DNA of 51,500 nucleotides from a gamma proteobacterium symbiont of Stewartia floridana (GCA_003676145.1 NAUB01000011.1:1-51500); one strand, 5' to 3'; counted from the stretch's first letter, positions 1 through 9,618 are shown. The notes: a model not told the origin generated them from the sequence alone. Numbers and translations are program-made.

Positions 1-1682
1 GCGGCGATGCGTGAGCCGAGATTACGGATCTGCGCCTGTCCACCCTGCTGGGAGGAGTTGTTGGCCTGGGTGGCGGTTTCCGGGTTGACCTGGTCGAGGG
101 CCATGGCGGTATTGGAATCCCCGCCAATGGCGGCACCGACCACGGCGTTACAGTCCTCCTGCAGGCGGTCGTCGAGACGGCCGCTCGGGCAGGCCTCGCC
201 GATCACTTCCGCGAGTGCGCCCAGATTGGGATTGCCGCCGGTGTAGGGATCCAGCAGATCGGCTACCGGGTTGTCAGACGGAGCAGGGGATTGACCGGAG
301 TCATCTGCGGTTCCCGCCAAATTGATTCTGGAGATACCCTGATTGGTATCGATGACCAGAGCACCGCTCGCATCCCCCATGGATTGCGGCGAAAAAACCA
401 CCTGAATATCGCAACTGCTTCCCGCTGCCAGCTCAGAGCCGCAATCATTGGTCTGGCTGAAGTCCCCTTCGGTGGAGATGCTGTTGATGGTCAGCGGTGC
501 CGAGCCCTGATTGGTCAGGGTCACTGTTTGAGGTTCACTGCTGGTGTCAACGGATGCGTCCGGAAAGGTGACGTCCGTCTCGGAGGTTACCAGGTCGGCA
601 ATCGTACCAACGCCGCTCAGAGAGACAACCTCCATCAAACTGTGTGTGCCGTCGGTTGCATTGATTTGGAATGAGCCACTCAGCTCTCCGGCACTGGTCG
701 GTACGGCAAATACGGTAACCGTACAGCGGCTATCGGGGCTCAGTGTAGTGGGGCAATCATTGGTCTCGGTGAAATCACCACTCAATGAGAGGCTGATTTC
801 CGAAATGGTCGTGGTGCCCTGGTTGATAATGGTGATGTCCTGTCCAGCACTCTCGCTGCCGACCGGTGTATCAGAGAAGCTCAGACTGCCTGGGCTGACA
901 TCAAGCTGTGTGACCAAAGCGGCCAACCCGATCGCATTCAGAGCAGTTGCCGAGCTGGTGGGGCCTTGTGGACCCGACCCGCTGGCTGTCAGGGTGCCGG
1001 CAATATCGCCGGTGACCGACGGAGTGACATTGACCATGACAGTACAACTGGCGCCGGCTGCCAGGGAGACTGGGCAGTCGTTGCTCTGGGAAAACGGCGC
1101 AGTGGCATCGATCCCATCGATGGTCACAGCAGCGTTGCCGGAGTTGCTCAAGGAGACTGACTGTGAACTGCTGGTGGTGCCGATGTTGATGGAACCGAAA
1201 TCAAGATTGTTACTGCCGAGAACCAGATCGCCTCGGATACCGAAGCCGGTAAGGGAGACCGTCGGGGCGATCGGCAGATAGCTTGCGCCGAGCACGATCG
1301 AGCGATCGAAGCCGGTGATGTTAATGGATCCGTTTCTTGTACCCGTAGTGGATGGGGTGAAGGTCGCCGTGATGGTACAACTGGTCAACTCATCCAGGAG
1401 CATCGGTGACATCGGGCAGTTGTGGGTAATGGTGTAGTCGCCGGTGGCGGCGATCGAGGTAAACTCAATAGCGGCAGTGGAGTTGTCGTTATTGAAGGTT
1501 ACGCTCATCGGGGTACTGGCGACACCCACCCCGACATTGCCGAAGCTGAGTGAACCAGGGGTAATTGAATAGATTGCGGATGCCCCCATTGAGTAGAGCA
1601 GCAGCAGTGTGGCAATCAGATACTTTTGCCAATTCGAAGTAGACCGGCGCTGCGCAGTAACAGCATTACCATGGTAAAACAT
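1..1682 (-). CDS. Choice-of-anchor D repeat surface protein, likely autotransporter (3' end cut by window)
   Basis: About 560 residues are visible and the frame is still open at base 1. The N-terminus has a signal peptide (hydrophobic stretch near residues 21-35, ending in AxA-like MGASA). Four Ig-like repeats of about 110 residues follow. They carry the choice-of-anchor D (ASPM-SPD-2-Hydin) signature: SFGxVxVG, then TNDCPxxLxxGxSCTxxVxFxP, then GxLxxxG. The last visible segment, rich in Ala and Gln and ending NLGSRIAA, resembles the linker that precedes autotransporter beta-barrels in gammaproteobacteria. The ATG at 1682 has GGGGAGAG just upstream, which fixes the start. The protein should be exported and exposed at the surface. 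Repeat family is fairly sure; the barrel lies outside the window and is inferred. Confidence 0.8.
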   Translation of the reverse strand, partial: MFYHGNAVTAQRRSTSNWQKYLIATLLLLYSMGASAIYSITPGSLSFGNVGVGVASTPMSVTFNNDNSTAAIEFTSIAATGDYTITHNCPMSPMLLDELTSCTITATFTPSTTGTRNGSINITGFDRSIVLGASYLPIAPTVSLTGFGIRGDLVLGSNNLDFGSINIGTTSSSQSVSLSNSGNAAVTIDGIDATAPFSQSNDCPVSLAAGASCTVMVNVTPSVTGDIAGTLTASGSGPQGPTSSATALNAIGLAALVTQLDVSPGSLSFSDTPVGSESAGQDITIINQGTTTISEISLSLSGDFTETNDCPTTLSPDSRCTVTVFAVPTSAGELSGSFQINATDGTHSLMEVVSLSGVGTIADLVTSETDVTFPDASVDTSSEPQTVTLTNQGSAPLTINSISTEGDFSQTNDCGSELAAGSSCDIQVVFSPQSMGDASGALVIDTNQGISRINLAGTADDSGQSPAPSDNPVADLLDPYTGGNPNLGALAEVIGEACPSGRLDDRLQEDCNAVVGAAIGGDSNTAMALDQVNPETATQANNSSQQGGQAQIRNLGSRIA

Positions 1683-1800
1683 CAAGACTCTCCCCGATTC
1701 AATTATTCATTATAAATCTAAGGGAATCTCTGATAATCCACGCTTACCCCCCCTTTATCCGGGTGTCGTCAAACGGTTTTTGCGCTTTGCCATGCCGTCG

Positions 1801-1843
1801 TATGCCGGGGCCCAGGAAAACCAAGTGCCTGGGTTCCGGCATA
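1801..1843. repeat. Hairpin with 16-bp stem in intergenic region
   Basis: Arms 1801-1816 and 1828-1843 pair over 16 positions, two of them G-U, around an 11-base loop. There is no T-run on either side, so it is more like a dispersed palindromic element than a Rho-independent terminator. It lies between the 3' end of the caspase-fold gene (minus strand) and the upstream region of the surface-protein gene. Confidence 0.5.
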
Positions 1844-1898
1844 TTTCTCGGAATGGGGATTAATCAGATCTCCCCTAAATGTTCAGCTCAGTGGCCGA

Positions 1899-4709
1899 TT
1901 ATCCTTGTGGTATGAAGAAGAATTCTCCCGCTTCATGTCCGCCATGCTTTATTGGAGCATATTCAGGTATTTGGTCAATACCGAATTTAGATGCTGTCTG
2001 CTGTACCTCTTTGGCCAGTCCACGAAACAGAGTATAGGCCTCCAGTACGGAGTTGTTTTCCGACAGCGTCTTCAGGAATGACTTTGCAAATACCGAGTGC
2101 TTGCCACCGCCCTGGTCGAGTACCGGTTTCAGTCCTCCGGAGGTGAGTACGGTACGGGAGCGGGTCTTGGCCATCACTTTTAACCATTTTGTCTTGATCT
2201 CGTATGACATGCCCACATCCAGTCTTGCCATGGAAGAGCGGGTCAGAGAGCCTGAATAACAGGAATCCGCAACCACCAGTATGTGTTTGGCCGACATGGC
2301 GTTAAGAATATCGGTGATCGCAATATTCGATATCCAGTTTGCCGTGCTGTTGGGTTCTGCATCGACAGGCAACCAATAACCGCGCAGGTTGACCCGGTCG
2401 AGTTCACCATGGCCGGCGTAGTAGATCAGCAGGTTGTCCTTATCGGTCAACTCCTCTCTCAACTTGTTCAATGCAGAGAGCATATCGTAACGTGTGGCGT
2501 CCATCAGTACCGTGGTCTTGAAGCCATACTTGTCTCTGAGTAACTCGGCGGTCTGCTGAGCATCGGTACTGGCACTGACCAGGTCGGGAAAACTGCTGTA
2601 CTGATTGTTACCGATCACCAGAGCGTGATACTCGCCAAAGTCGACCTCGCCGATCAGTCGTTTTGTGTCAGCGACAGGATCGACAGCCTTCTCGGATATC
2701 AACTGCGGTTGGCGCACGTTACGCATCTTCGGAATCAACAGAAACTCCAGGCTGGTGCGCTGTCCCTTTTTGTCCACTGCAACCATTTTGACCGGAGTTT
2801 GATCGTTATCGACTTTGACCTTGGTGGAAAAGATACCGAGTGGGTCAGGTGCCTGGGTTTGATCATTGACGGTAAATGAGACCAGTCCAGCCGGTGCCGA
2901 GACCTTGCCGGTGACGATCCGCTCTTTTGAGGCGGAACGCAGTCTGACACTGGGCATACCCCGGGTCAGAGCGATCGGTGGATCGAGAATCTCAATGGTC
3001 GGTCCGGAGAGGGCCGCCGTTTGCCGCTGATTACGCAGATCAGCCAGCTGGGTTCTGTAGCGCAGCGCCTCTGCCTGATAGCGATCGATCTTGACCTGTT
3101 GCTCCTGGATCTCGTCCAGATAGGATTGCTCGGAGTCTCTGAGTCTCTTCAGCTCGAGCTCTTTGCGAGCCGCAGCGGTTTTGGTGGAGACCAGCTCTTT
3201 CTGAGTCTGAAACAGCAGTTTCTGCTGGCGGGCCAGATCCGGATTGAGTTGACTGATCTGCTGCTGACTGAGTTCCAGCTGTTGTTGTGATTGAGACAGT
3301 TTTGCTTTCAGCCCGCTGATCTCTTGCTCTCTGCTGGCGATGTCCTGTTTCAGGTTCGAGCTTTCCGACAGCTTTGCCTGTTCCAGTGTCTGCAGGCGCT
3401 GTTCATACTGAAGCAACTCTTTTCTCAGTTTTGTCACCGCAACCCCTTGTTCACCCATGGCACTCTCTTTGAGTTCCGTGTCCCTTTGCAGATCGGCAAC
3501 CTGGTTCTCCAGGGTGATGGTCTTGTTGGTCGCTTCCAGCAGCGATTGCTGGGCCTGTTCAAGCTGGTTGCGCTGTGCCGCCAGTTTGGGTTGATTGCTG
3601 GCGATCACCTGGTTGGCTTTGGCCAGTTCTGCATGTGCTTGATCATATTTCCCTTTCAGCGCAGAGGCTTGACTGGTCTGTTCGCTGAGTGCCTGTTCCA
3701 GGGCCTGTTTCTCCTGGCTTGAGAGGCGCAGTGCGTCCGACATCTCCTGTTGCTGGGCTGTAAGGCTAGACTCCAGCTGTTGAATGGCCTTCTGTTGGGA
3801 TTTTACTGCCTGCTCCTGCTGTACCAGCTTGCTCCGTAGCTGTTCCAGCTCCTGTTGGTTTGAGGCGACGGCAGCAACCGGAGCGGTCAAAACAGTGTGG
3901 GTGTCGATCTCTTTTCTGAGATTCAGCATACGTTGCTCGGATTTGGCCAGTTTTGAGCGTTCGCTACTGAGTTGCCCTTTGGTGCTTTTCAACTGTTTGC
4001 GCAGACGATCTGTCTCCGCTTTCTGCTGTTGGCGCTCCTGTTTGAGCAGGCGCAGCTCATTGCGTTCCGCCTTGGAGATCTCAACCGAGGAGGAGAACTG
4101 CAGATTGTCACTCTCCAGACCTGAGGCCTTACGATACCAGTTGAGTGCCTCAGCCAGATCTTTTTTGACGCCGAAGCCTTTTTCGTAGAGGAAACCCAGG
4201 TTGATACGCGCCCGTGAATTGCCCTGATCTGCGGCTTTTCGGTACCAGGCTGCAGCGGTCTGATAATCGGGTTCGATGCCCAGCCCCTTCTCATAGATCT
4301 CGCCCACGTAGTTTTGTGCCTCAGGATCACCTTGCTGGGCCTGGGGTAGCCATACCCGCAGGGAAGTCCGGTAATCGGCTCGATCGAAGGCGACATACTC
4401 ACCACCACGTATCTCACACTCCGAAGCCGTTGTCTTGACCGGTCTTCTGGGCGACACATAGGTCATATTGGAGCCCAGTTTACGTACCTGCCCAGGCAGC
4501 AGGCAGTCCACGATCAGCAGTTTGTCCGTATTACCGGCCAACTCAGACAGGGATTGCTGAGACTCCGCCTTGGTTGCCTGAGATTGACATCCGGCAAGAC
4601 CGAGCCAGCCGCTGATCAGCGCTGTGACTGCAATGGTAAGTGGACTGAATCTGGGGGTTTGTTTCAGGGTGGGAAGTTGTAACATGTCATTTTCCAACAG
4701 GGATTTCAT
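1899..4709 (-). CDS. Caspase-fold (peptidase C14) lipoprotein with Sel1 repeats and long coiled coil
   Basis: 936 residues. A signal segment ends in a lipobox (LAGC, residues about 38-41), so the protein is probably a lipoprotein. Two Sel1-type repeats (about 130-200, AAAWYRKAADQGN and ALNWYRKAS) follow. Then comes a Gln/Glu/Leu-rich coiled coil of roughly 350 residues (about 210-565) and an Ig-like segment (about 575-680). The C-terminal 250 residues are a caspase domain: ALVIGNNQY at its start, His in YYAGHGE (about 767) and Cys in DSCYSG (about 817), so the catalytic dyad is intact. A second ATG at 4685 is an alternative start that still keeps the lipobox. Substrate unknown. The kinase and hydrolase genes nearby are not in the same transcript. 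Family call is solid; function is not. Confidence 0.88.
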   Translation of the reverse strand: MKSLLENDMLQLPTLKQTPRFSPLTIAVTALISGWLGLAGCQSQATKAESQQSLSELAGNTDKLLIVDCLLPGQVRKLGSNMTYVSPRRPVKTTASECEIRGGEYVAFDRADYRTSLRVWLPQAQQGDPEAQNYVGEIYEKGLGIEPDYQTAAAWYRKAADQGNSRARINLGFLYEKGFGVKKDLAEALNWYRKASGLESDNLQFSSSVEISKAERNELRLLKQERQQQKAETDRLRKQLKSTKGQLSSERSKLAKSEQRMLNLRKEIDTHTVLTAPVAAVASNQQELEQLRSKLVQQEQAVKSQQKAIQQLESSLTAQQQEMSDALRLSSQEKQALEQALSEQTSQASALKGKYDQAHAELAKANQVIASNQPKLAAQRNQLEQAQQSLLEATNKTITLENQVADLQRDTELKESAMGEQGVAVTKLRKELLQYEQRLQTLEQAKLSESSNLKQDIASREQEISGLKAKLSQSQQQLELSQQQISQLNPDLARQQKLLFQTQKELVSTKTAAARKELELKRLRDSEQSYLDEIQEQQVKIDRYQAEALRYRTQLADLRNQRQTAALSGPTIEILDPPIALTRGMPSVRLRSASKERIVTGKVSAPAGLVSFTVNDQTQAPDPLGIFSTKVKVDNDQTPVKMVAVDKKGQRTSLEFLLIPKMRNVRQPQLISEKAVDPVADTKRLIGEVDFGEYHALVIGNNQYSSFPDLVSASTDAQQTAELLRDKYGFKTTVLMDATRYDMLSALNKLREELTDKDNLLIYYAGHGELDRVNLRGYWLPVDAEPNSTANWISNIAITDILNAMSAKHILVVADSCYSGSLTRSSMARLDVGMSYEIKTKWLKVMAKTRSRTVLTSGGLKPVLDQGGGKHSVFAKSFLKTLSENNSVLEAYTLFRGLAKEVQQTASKFGIDQIPEYAPIKHGGHEAGEFFFIPQG

Positions 4710-4769
4710 ACTCTCTGCGATTAAGGATAGACAAATTGCTTGAGGCTGGAAACGAATAATCTCTCGACT

Positions 4770-5621
4770 ATGACATATTCACGTTTATTTTGCGTTGCAG
4801 CATTATTATTTCTGGCTGCCTGTGCTACCCCAAGCAAACGATTCGAACAGCAGGCATCCGACTTGGGTTTCGAAAAACAGGAGTGGCTCGGAGATGGTTT
4901 TACTCATACGCTGTTTAAAAACAAGCCTTTGCAAGACTCATCGAAACTGCATGTCTATCTCGGAGGAGATGGCATTCCATGGCTGAGGCGAAATCGCATT
5001 GCATTGGATCCTACGCCGAGAGATGCGCTAGGCCTGCGTCTGATGGCCCTCGATGACAATCCAAGCGTCTATCTTGGGCGTCCCTGCTACCATGGACAAG
5101 ATAATTCACCGGCCTGTTCACCGCTACTCTGGACCTATGAACGCTACTCGAGTGCTGTGGTCGATAGCATGGCCGTGGTCATTGAAAAATTACTCGATAG
5201 CGGGGGTTACGAGGGTCTGGTCATGGTGGGGTTCAGCGGGGGAGGTGGTCTGGCCATGCTGCTGGCACCGAAACTGTCACAAACCAGCCAAGTGGTTACT
5301 CTTGCAGGCAATCTTGATATTCAGACATGGACCAGTCTGCACGATCATGGTGCATTATTGGGGTCGATCAATCCAAGTGAACAACCGCCACTTGATGGCA
5401 CGATTCAGCAGTTCCATCTGGCTGGAGGAAAGGATGAGAACATTCCTCCCTGGATGGTTGAAGCAGCGGTGGAAAATCAGCCCAATAGTCAATTCATCAC
5501 CTTTGATGATTTCGACCACAATTGTTGCTGGGAAAAGATCTGGAAATCGATGTTGCAGTGTCTGGCTGAGTCATGTGAATGGAGTCATCAGCAATCGGCT
5601 GCAGTTTCTGCACATCCCTAA
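4770..5621 (+). CDS. Alpha/beta-hydrolase-fold lipoprotein
   Basis: 283 residues from the ATG at 4770; the frame also reaches back to a TTG at 4740, but the ATG gives a compact lipoprotein signal (hydrophobic run ending LAAC). The nucleophile elbow GFSGGGG is clear, with a later GGKDE Asp and a C-terminal DFDHNCCW His consistent with a Ser-Asp-His triad. Substrate cannot be read from sequence; alpha/beta hydrolases of this kind include esterases and dienelactone-hydrolase-like enzymes. The gene is divergent from the caspase-fold gene (60 bp apart) and converges on the kinase gene, with only four bases between stop codons. Confidence 0.75.
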   Translation: MTYSRLFCVAALLFLAACATPSKRFEQQASDLGFEKQEWLGDGFTHTLFKNKPLQDSSKLHVYLGGDGIPWLRRNRIALDPTPRDALGLRLMALDDNPSVYLGRPCYHGQDNSPACSPLLWTYERYSSAVVDSMAVVIEKLLDSGGYEGLVMVGFSGGGGLAMLLAPKLSQTSQVVTLAGNLDIQTWTSLHDHGALLGSINPSEQPPLDGTIQQFHLAGGKDENIPPWMVEAAVENQPNSQFITFDDFDHNCCWEKIWKSMLQCLAESCEWSHQQSAAVSAHP

Positions 5622-5625
5622 GCGC

Positions 5626-7098
5626 TTAGAATGACTCGCGCAGCGCCTGCAATCCGTCATGTTGGGGCAATTTTTCCAAGCCTCTAGTGATCAGGATTTC
5701 CGCTTGATCCTGTTTCCCGTCATCAAGCAGTTTCTGGATTGTAACCACCATTTGATCTCCCAGACTATGCAGCCCTTCCCATGCCTGCTTATTGTTTTCA
5801 TGCAGCGCCAGAACCTGTTGATAAGCATCGTAGGCACTACTGCCCGAGGGCTCGATGTAACGTCCCACCAGTCCATGGACTTCCGCCACTTCCAGTAGAT
5901 CCTCGATGCGTGTGCGCTGCTCTTCCGCCAGGCTCGATGTCTCTTCCAGAACGATCTCTGGTTGACCGTCACCGTTACCAAAAAACATTAGCGTGACAAG
6001 CGCTACGGCCATCAATAGCCCGGCTGCGGCCGTAACAGGGTAGGCCCAGCTGGGGAATCTGCTGTCCCGTCCGCTGCGTGGCCCGGACATCTCCTGCAAA
6101 AACTGGGTGGCGTTGATGGTACGCTTATCCCGTTCGAATTCGAGTCCATGGGAGATTGCCTGCCAAACCTCTTTAGAGATCTCCTTGGGCCGTTCAGCCT
6201 TCATTCCCAGGTCTCTGGCGTAGGTTGCCGGCTTGCGGCTGAAGGGGTGACTGCCTGCCAACAGCTCATAGGCGACAACCGCCAGGCCGTAGACATCGTC
6301 CCGTGGATCGGGCGTGCCGTACTCAAGCATCTCGCAGCTGGCATAGGTGGGGGTCAGGGCGCCTAAAGAACCCGGATCGAATATGGTGGCATCTTCGACC
6401 ACCCGGTCTGAATCCTTGGCCGCCCTTGCGATACCGAAATCAACCACTTTGACCACGTTTTTTGACGTCAGGAAGACATTTCCCGGCTTGAAGTCGGAGT
6501 GGACGATATTTTCCGAATGGGCATAGGCCAATGCCCGACTCATCTGTTCGATGATCGATAGCGCCTCTTGGGCGGGCAGGGCGGAGGGGCGGATGCGTCT
6601 GATCAGATGATCCAGCGGTTCGCCCTGCAACAGCTCCATGGTCATGAAGACATTGGGGCCATCCCGGTCGAAATCGTAGACCGTCACAATATTGGGATGG
6701 GCCAGTTGCTGAGCTTTTTTGGTCTCTCTTTGCAGGGCTATGAAGGAGTCGGGATTGGCCTGGAAATCCTTTGACAGTACTTTGACCGCGATATAGGGGT
6801 CTCTGTCCATGGCTTCGACCTTACGCATATCCTGTGCCTTATACACCACTCCCATACCGCCCCGACCCAGCATCTCTTCGAGAACAAAGCGGTTTTTCAG
6901 AACCGAGCCAACCTGGACAACCTGAATGTCCTCCGTATTGAACTCTTCGGTTATCCCGGTGTAGGTCGGTGAGGTGGTGCTTGCCGGATCGGTTGTCGAA
7001 CCGGTGGTTTCAGCTGGATTTGCGGTGGTCGGCGAGTTCGTATCTGCCAGACGGGTCGTATCATCTGAGGGGAGGGAATGGTTATCTTTGGTATCCAT
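5626..7098 (-). CDS. Membrane-anchored Hanks-type serine/threonine protein kinase
   Basis: 490 residues. After a Thr/Pro-rich, probably disordered N-terminus (1-55) comes a kinase domain at about 65-335: glycine loop GRGGMG (78-83), catalytic Lys in AVKVL (106), HSDFKPGN catalytic loop (200-207, HRD changed to HSD with the Asp kept), and DFG (220-222). One transmembrane helix (about 354-374) separates it from a C-terminal segment of about 115 residues with TPR-like helices, expected in the periplasm. The Arg-to-Ser change in HRD suggests a non-RD kinase that does not need activation-loop phosphorylation. The start has GGTGGA upstream. Targets unknown; the caspase-fold lipoprotein is a neighbour worth testing. 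Confidence 0.9.
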   Translation of the reverse strand: MDTKDNHSLPSDDTTRLADTNSPTTANPAETTGSTTDPASTTSPTYTGITEEFNTEDIQVVQVGSVLKNRFVLEEMLGRGGMGVVYKAQDMRKVEAMDRDPYIAVKVLSKDFQANPDSFIALQRETKKAQQLAHPNIVTVYDFDRDGPNVFMTMELLQGEPLDHLIRRIRPSALPAQEALSIIEQMSRALAYAHSENIVHSDFKPGNVFLTSKNVVKVVDFGIARAAKDSDRVVEDATIFDPGSLGALTPTYASCEMLEYGTPDPRDDVYGLAVVAYELLAGSHPFSRKPATYARDLGMKAERPKEISKEVWQAISHGLEFERDKRTINATQFLQEMSGPRSGRDSRFPSWAYPVTAAAGLLMAVALVTLMFFGNGDGQPEIVLEETSSLAEEQRTRIEDLLEVAEVHGLVGRYIEPSGSSAYDAYQQVLALHENNKQAWEGLHSLGDQMVVTIQKLLDDGKQDQAEILITRGLEKLPQHDGLQALRESF

Positions 7099-7463
7099 AA
7101 TCCACCGTGGTATTAACTGGCCCGGAAAATGACCGAGTCACCGATAATCTGAATTGTGCAATACAATTGAGTATTATTATTTATTATCAAAGTGTTACAC
7201 CGAATCCCGGCGAGCCGGACCTGCCAATCGCCCAGCTCGAATGATTGTTGAATTTCAAGCTCACTAAGAGTACCTAAAAACAAACTATGAAGCACGTTGC
7301 CGGGTTAATAGCACGTGTGAAGCCAGAATTTCCGATTTGTATGAATTTAGTTCTGATTCGAGGGCGTAAAACCAGCTTCTTCCTCTGTTTCTACAAATAT
7401 TGAAAAGACAAAGTGCGCAGAGATCTTGAAGTAGAGCGTCGAAATTCGGGTTAAACTCAAAGT
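7099..7463. other. Intergenic region upstream of kinase and phosphodiesterase genes
   Basis: 365 bp between divergent genes. The part near 7140-7195 is AT-rich and is the likely promoter region for the kinase. A 60-codon frame with a GTG start (7295 to 7113, minus) lacks a ribosome-binding site and recognisable features, so it is not called. No terminator or operator is clear. Confidence 0.5.
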
Positions 7464-8621
7464 ATGCATTTACCGGATTATCATGGCGGCAGCATCGTTA
7501 ATCTGATGGCCTCGATCCAGCAGGGATTGGGCGGCGAACCCCACATCTACCCAGAACATCGCTTACTGCCCGCCGATCAGGTCAGCCAATATCGACAGGT
7601 GCTGCTGTGGGTTATAGACGGGCTCGGCCTGAATTATCTTCGCTCCCACCCTAAAGCCACTCATCTGAATGCCAATCTGCTGGGAGGTATGACTTCCGTC
7701 TACCCGCCAACCACGGCCAGTGCGGTGACCAGTTTTCTCACCGGCGTGGCGCCTCAACAACATGGCCTCACCGGCTGGCATATCTTCTTTGCTGAGTTGG
7801 GCGCGATCCTGGCAATTCTGCCTGGCAGGCCCAGATATGGCGGCGTACCCCTAAGCCAGGCCGGGATCGATCTGACGGCATTGCTGAATGCGAAACCACT
7901 GACAGATTCAATACCCGGTTCAACCGCTTGCCTGGTACCGGACAAGATTGCCAAATCTGATTTTACCCAATCCTTTCTTGGTCGTTCGAAGCTGCTGACC
8001 CACAACAATCTGGATGATTTAAAAGAGAATATGATCGGGATGATGAAGCGGGGAGAAGAGCGTTATCTGTTCGCCTACTGGCCGGAGTTGGATACGCTGG
8101 GCCATCATCAGGGAATATGGAGTGAATCGGCAGAGCAGCACTTGTCAGAGCTTGACCACTGTTTCAGTGAGCTGGCAAGCCAATGCCATGAGACAGGAAC
8201 TCTGCTCATCGTCTGCGCTGATCATGGACAGATCGACACGCATCCGCCACGTCGTCTTTCATTGGATGATTATCCAAAACTGGCTGATTGTCTTGCCATG
8301 CCTTTATGCGGAGAACCCAGATCGGCTTACTGTTATTTGAGTCCGGATAAAAGTGAGTACTTTGATCACTATATTGCTGATCACCTTGCAGAGCAGGCAG
8401 ACAACTATCGCTCCGATGAATTGATCGAGCAGGGATGGTTCGGTATCGGTGAAACCAATCCTCAACTGAAACGACGAATTGGCGACAGGCTGTTGTTGAT
8501 GCGCGAGGATTATACCTTGAACGACTGGTTGGCTCAGGAGCGGCGCTATCAACTGGTTGGGGTACACGGTGGTTTGAGTGAAGATGAGCTACTGGTACCG
8601 TTGATTGTTGTTGAGCCTTAA
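7464..8621 (+). CDS. Type I phosphodiesterase / nucleotide pyrophosphatase family protein
   Basis: 385 residues, no signal peptide. The alkaline-phosphatase-superfamily pattern is visible: VIDGLG near the N-terminus (metal Asp), PPTTASAVTSFLTGVAPQQHG with the nucleophile Thr region, DTLGHHQG and ADHGQID supplying later metal ligands. Proteins of this family hydrolyse phosphodiester or pyrophosphate bonds in nucleotides or phosphonates; the substrate is not readable. Lack of a signal peptide suggests cytoplasmic action. No operon partner: genes on both sides are more than 350 bp away. Confidence 0.8.
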   Translation: MHLPDYHGGSIVNLMASIQQGLGGEPHIYPEHRLLPADQVSQYRQVLLWVIDGLGLNYLRSHPKATHLNANLLGGMTSVYPPTTASAVTSFLTGVAPQQHGLTGWHIFFAELGAILAILPGRPRYGGVPLSQAGIDLTALLNAKPLTDSIPGSTACLVPDKIAKSDFTQSFLGRSKLLTHNNLDDLKENMIGMMKRGEERYLFAYWPELDTLGHHQGIWSESAEQHLSELDHCFSELASQCHETGTLLIVCADHGQIDTHPPRRLSLDDYPKLADCLAMPLCGEPRSAYCYLSPDKSEYFDHYIADHLAEQADNYRSDELIEQGWFGIGETNPQLKRRIGDRLLLMREDYTLNDWLAQERRYQLVGVHGGLSEDELLVPLIVVEP

Positions 8622-8991
8622 AAACCTTAGATTAATACATTGATCGAAAGCTTTGCACCGTAATAACACACTCTCATATCACAGACCGACTCGGTAGCAA
8701 CCTCTGACGCTCAAATCACTTCCAAAATCCACCTATATCGATCGCAATATGATGGCTCAGGGTCTTGCTGGGGTTATCTGATTGAGTTGTAACGCAGTTG
8801 ACACTACAACTGTCGAAAAATTTTACAGCCAGCTGAAGTATTTACTTCAACAAAAGTCCATAAAGTTTTTATTTACTGAAATAAATAAAAAATGGCTCAA
8901 GTTGTGCATTAATTATTTTTAAGTTGGCAGCGGCCCAAAAATAAACACTGTATGGATAGTGTTAATTGTATTTCGTTAAGGATGACAGAGA
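8622..8991. other. Intergenic region upstream of the SleB-like gene
   Basis: 370 bp with no gene seen. The second half (8830-8990) is AT-rich and probably holds the promoter of the downstream hydrolase. A small inverted repeat (AACACT, 8 bases, AGTGTT) sits near 8945-8964 and could be an operator; this is weak. Confidence 0.4.
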
Positions 8992-9618
8992 ATGAAACCA
9001 AGAACAACGACCACAAGAACCATTGCCTGTATGGCAAAACTTTTATTCGTTACGCTATTCGCTTTCTCAAGCGGCATACAGGCTGCGCCTATGCAAAAGG
9101 CGGCTACCAGCAAAGCTTCCGATGAAGATCCCTCCAATCTTTGGCGTTGGTTATTTCATGATGTGGCACAACAGAGTATTGCACTTTCCAATGAACTGCA
9201 CTGTCTTGCATTGAATATCTACTTTGAAGCTCGCAGTGAATCGGCGCAAGGCCAGTATGCCGTTGGTCATGTGGTGATGAACCGGGTTGCTCATCAAGGC
9301 TTTCCCGACACAATCTGTGCTGTTGTCAAACAGGGTGGCGAGAAAAGGTTGAATCGTTGTCAGTTTTCATGGTGGTGTGATGGCCGGTCAGATAAGCCGA
9401 TCAATCGAAAGGCCTGGTTGAAATCGCTGGCGCGGGCCTTTGAGGTCTATCTCGGTCAAGTCAAGGATCCAACCTATGGAGCACTTTGGTATCACGCTGA
9501 TTATGTCTCTCCTAAGTGGAGTAAGGCGTTTACTGTGGTAACCAAAATCGGCCAACATCTGTTCTACCATAAAGGCAAGCAGCCTAGCCTGGCGCTTAAT
9601 CTCAATACTGGGATCTAG
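8992..9618 (+). CDS. Exported cell-wall hydrolase, SleB/Hydrolase_2 family
   Basis: 208 residues. A signal peptide ends near residue 31 (SSGIQAA). The Hydrolase_2 domain spans about 65-195: NIYFEARSES with the catalytic Glu, GQYAVGHVVMNRV, CQFSWWCDG, and YGALWYHADYVSPKW. Relatives such as SleB and CwlJ cut spore cortex peptidoglycan; in Gram-negative bacteria such proteins act as periplasmic murein hydrolases. The ATG at 8992 is preceded by AAGGATGACAGAG. Monocistronic by spacing. Family call is firm; cellular role is inferred. Confidence 0.9.
   Translation: MKPRTTTTRTIACMAKLLFVTLFAFSSGIQAAPMQKAATSKASDEDPSNLWRWLFHDVAQQSIALSNELHCLALNIYFEARSESAQGQYAVGHVVMNRVAHQGFPDTICAVVKQGGEKRLNRCQFSWWCDGRSDKPINRKAWLKSLARAFEVYLGQVKDPTYGALWYHADYVSPKWSKAFTVVTKIGQHLFYHKGKQPSLALNLNTGI

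Noticed and set aside
291-1281. Plus-strand open frames across the first 1.3 kb
   Set aside because: They are antisense to the minus-strand repeat protein, which has a signal peptide, repeats and a ribosome-binding site; the plus-strand translations show no family features.
3021-4438. Several plus-strand frames opposite the caspase-fold gene
   Set aside because: Low-complexity coiled coil on the minus strand leaves open frames on the other strand; Phe/Leu/Cys-rich translations are typical shadows.
7113-7295. 60-codon GTG frame upstream of the kinase
   Set aside because: No ribosome-binding site, AT-rich promoter-like sequence inside it, and no recognisable protein character.
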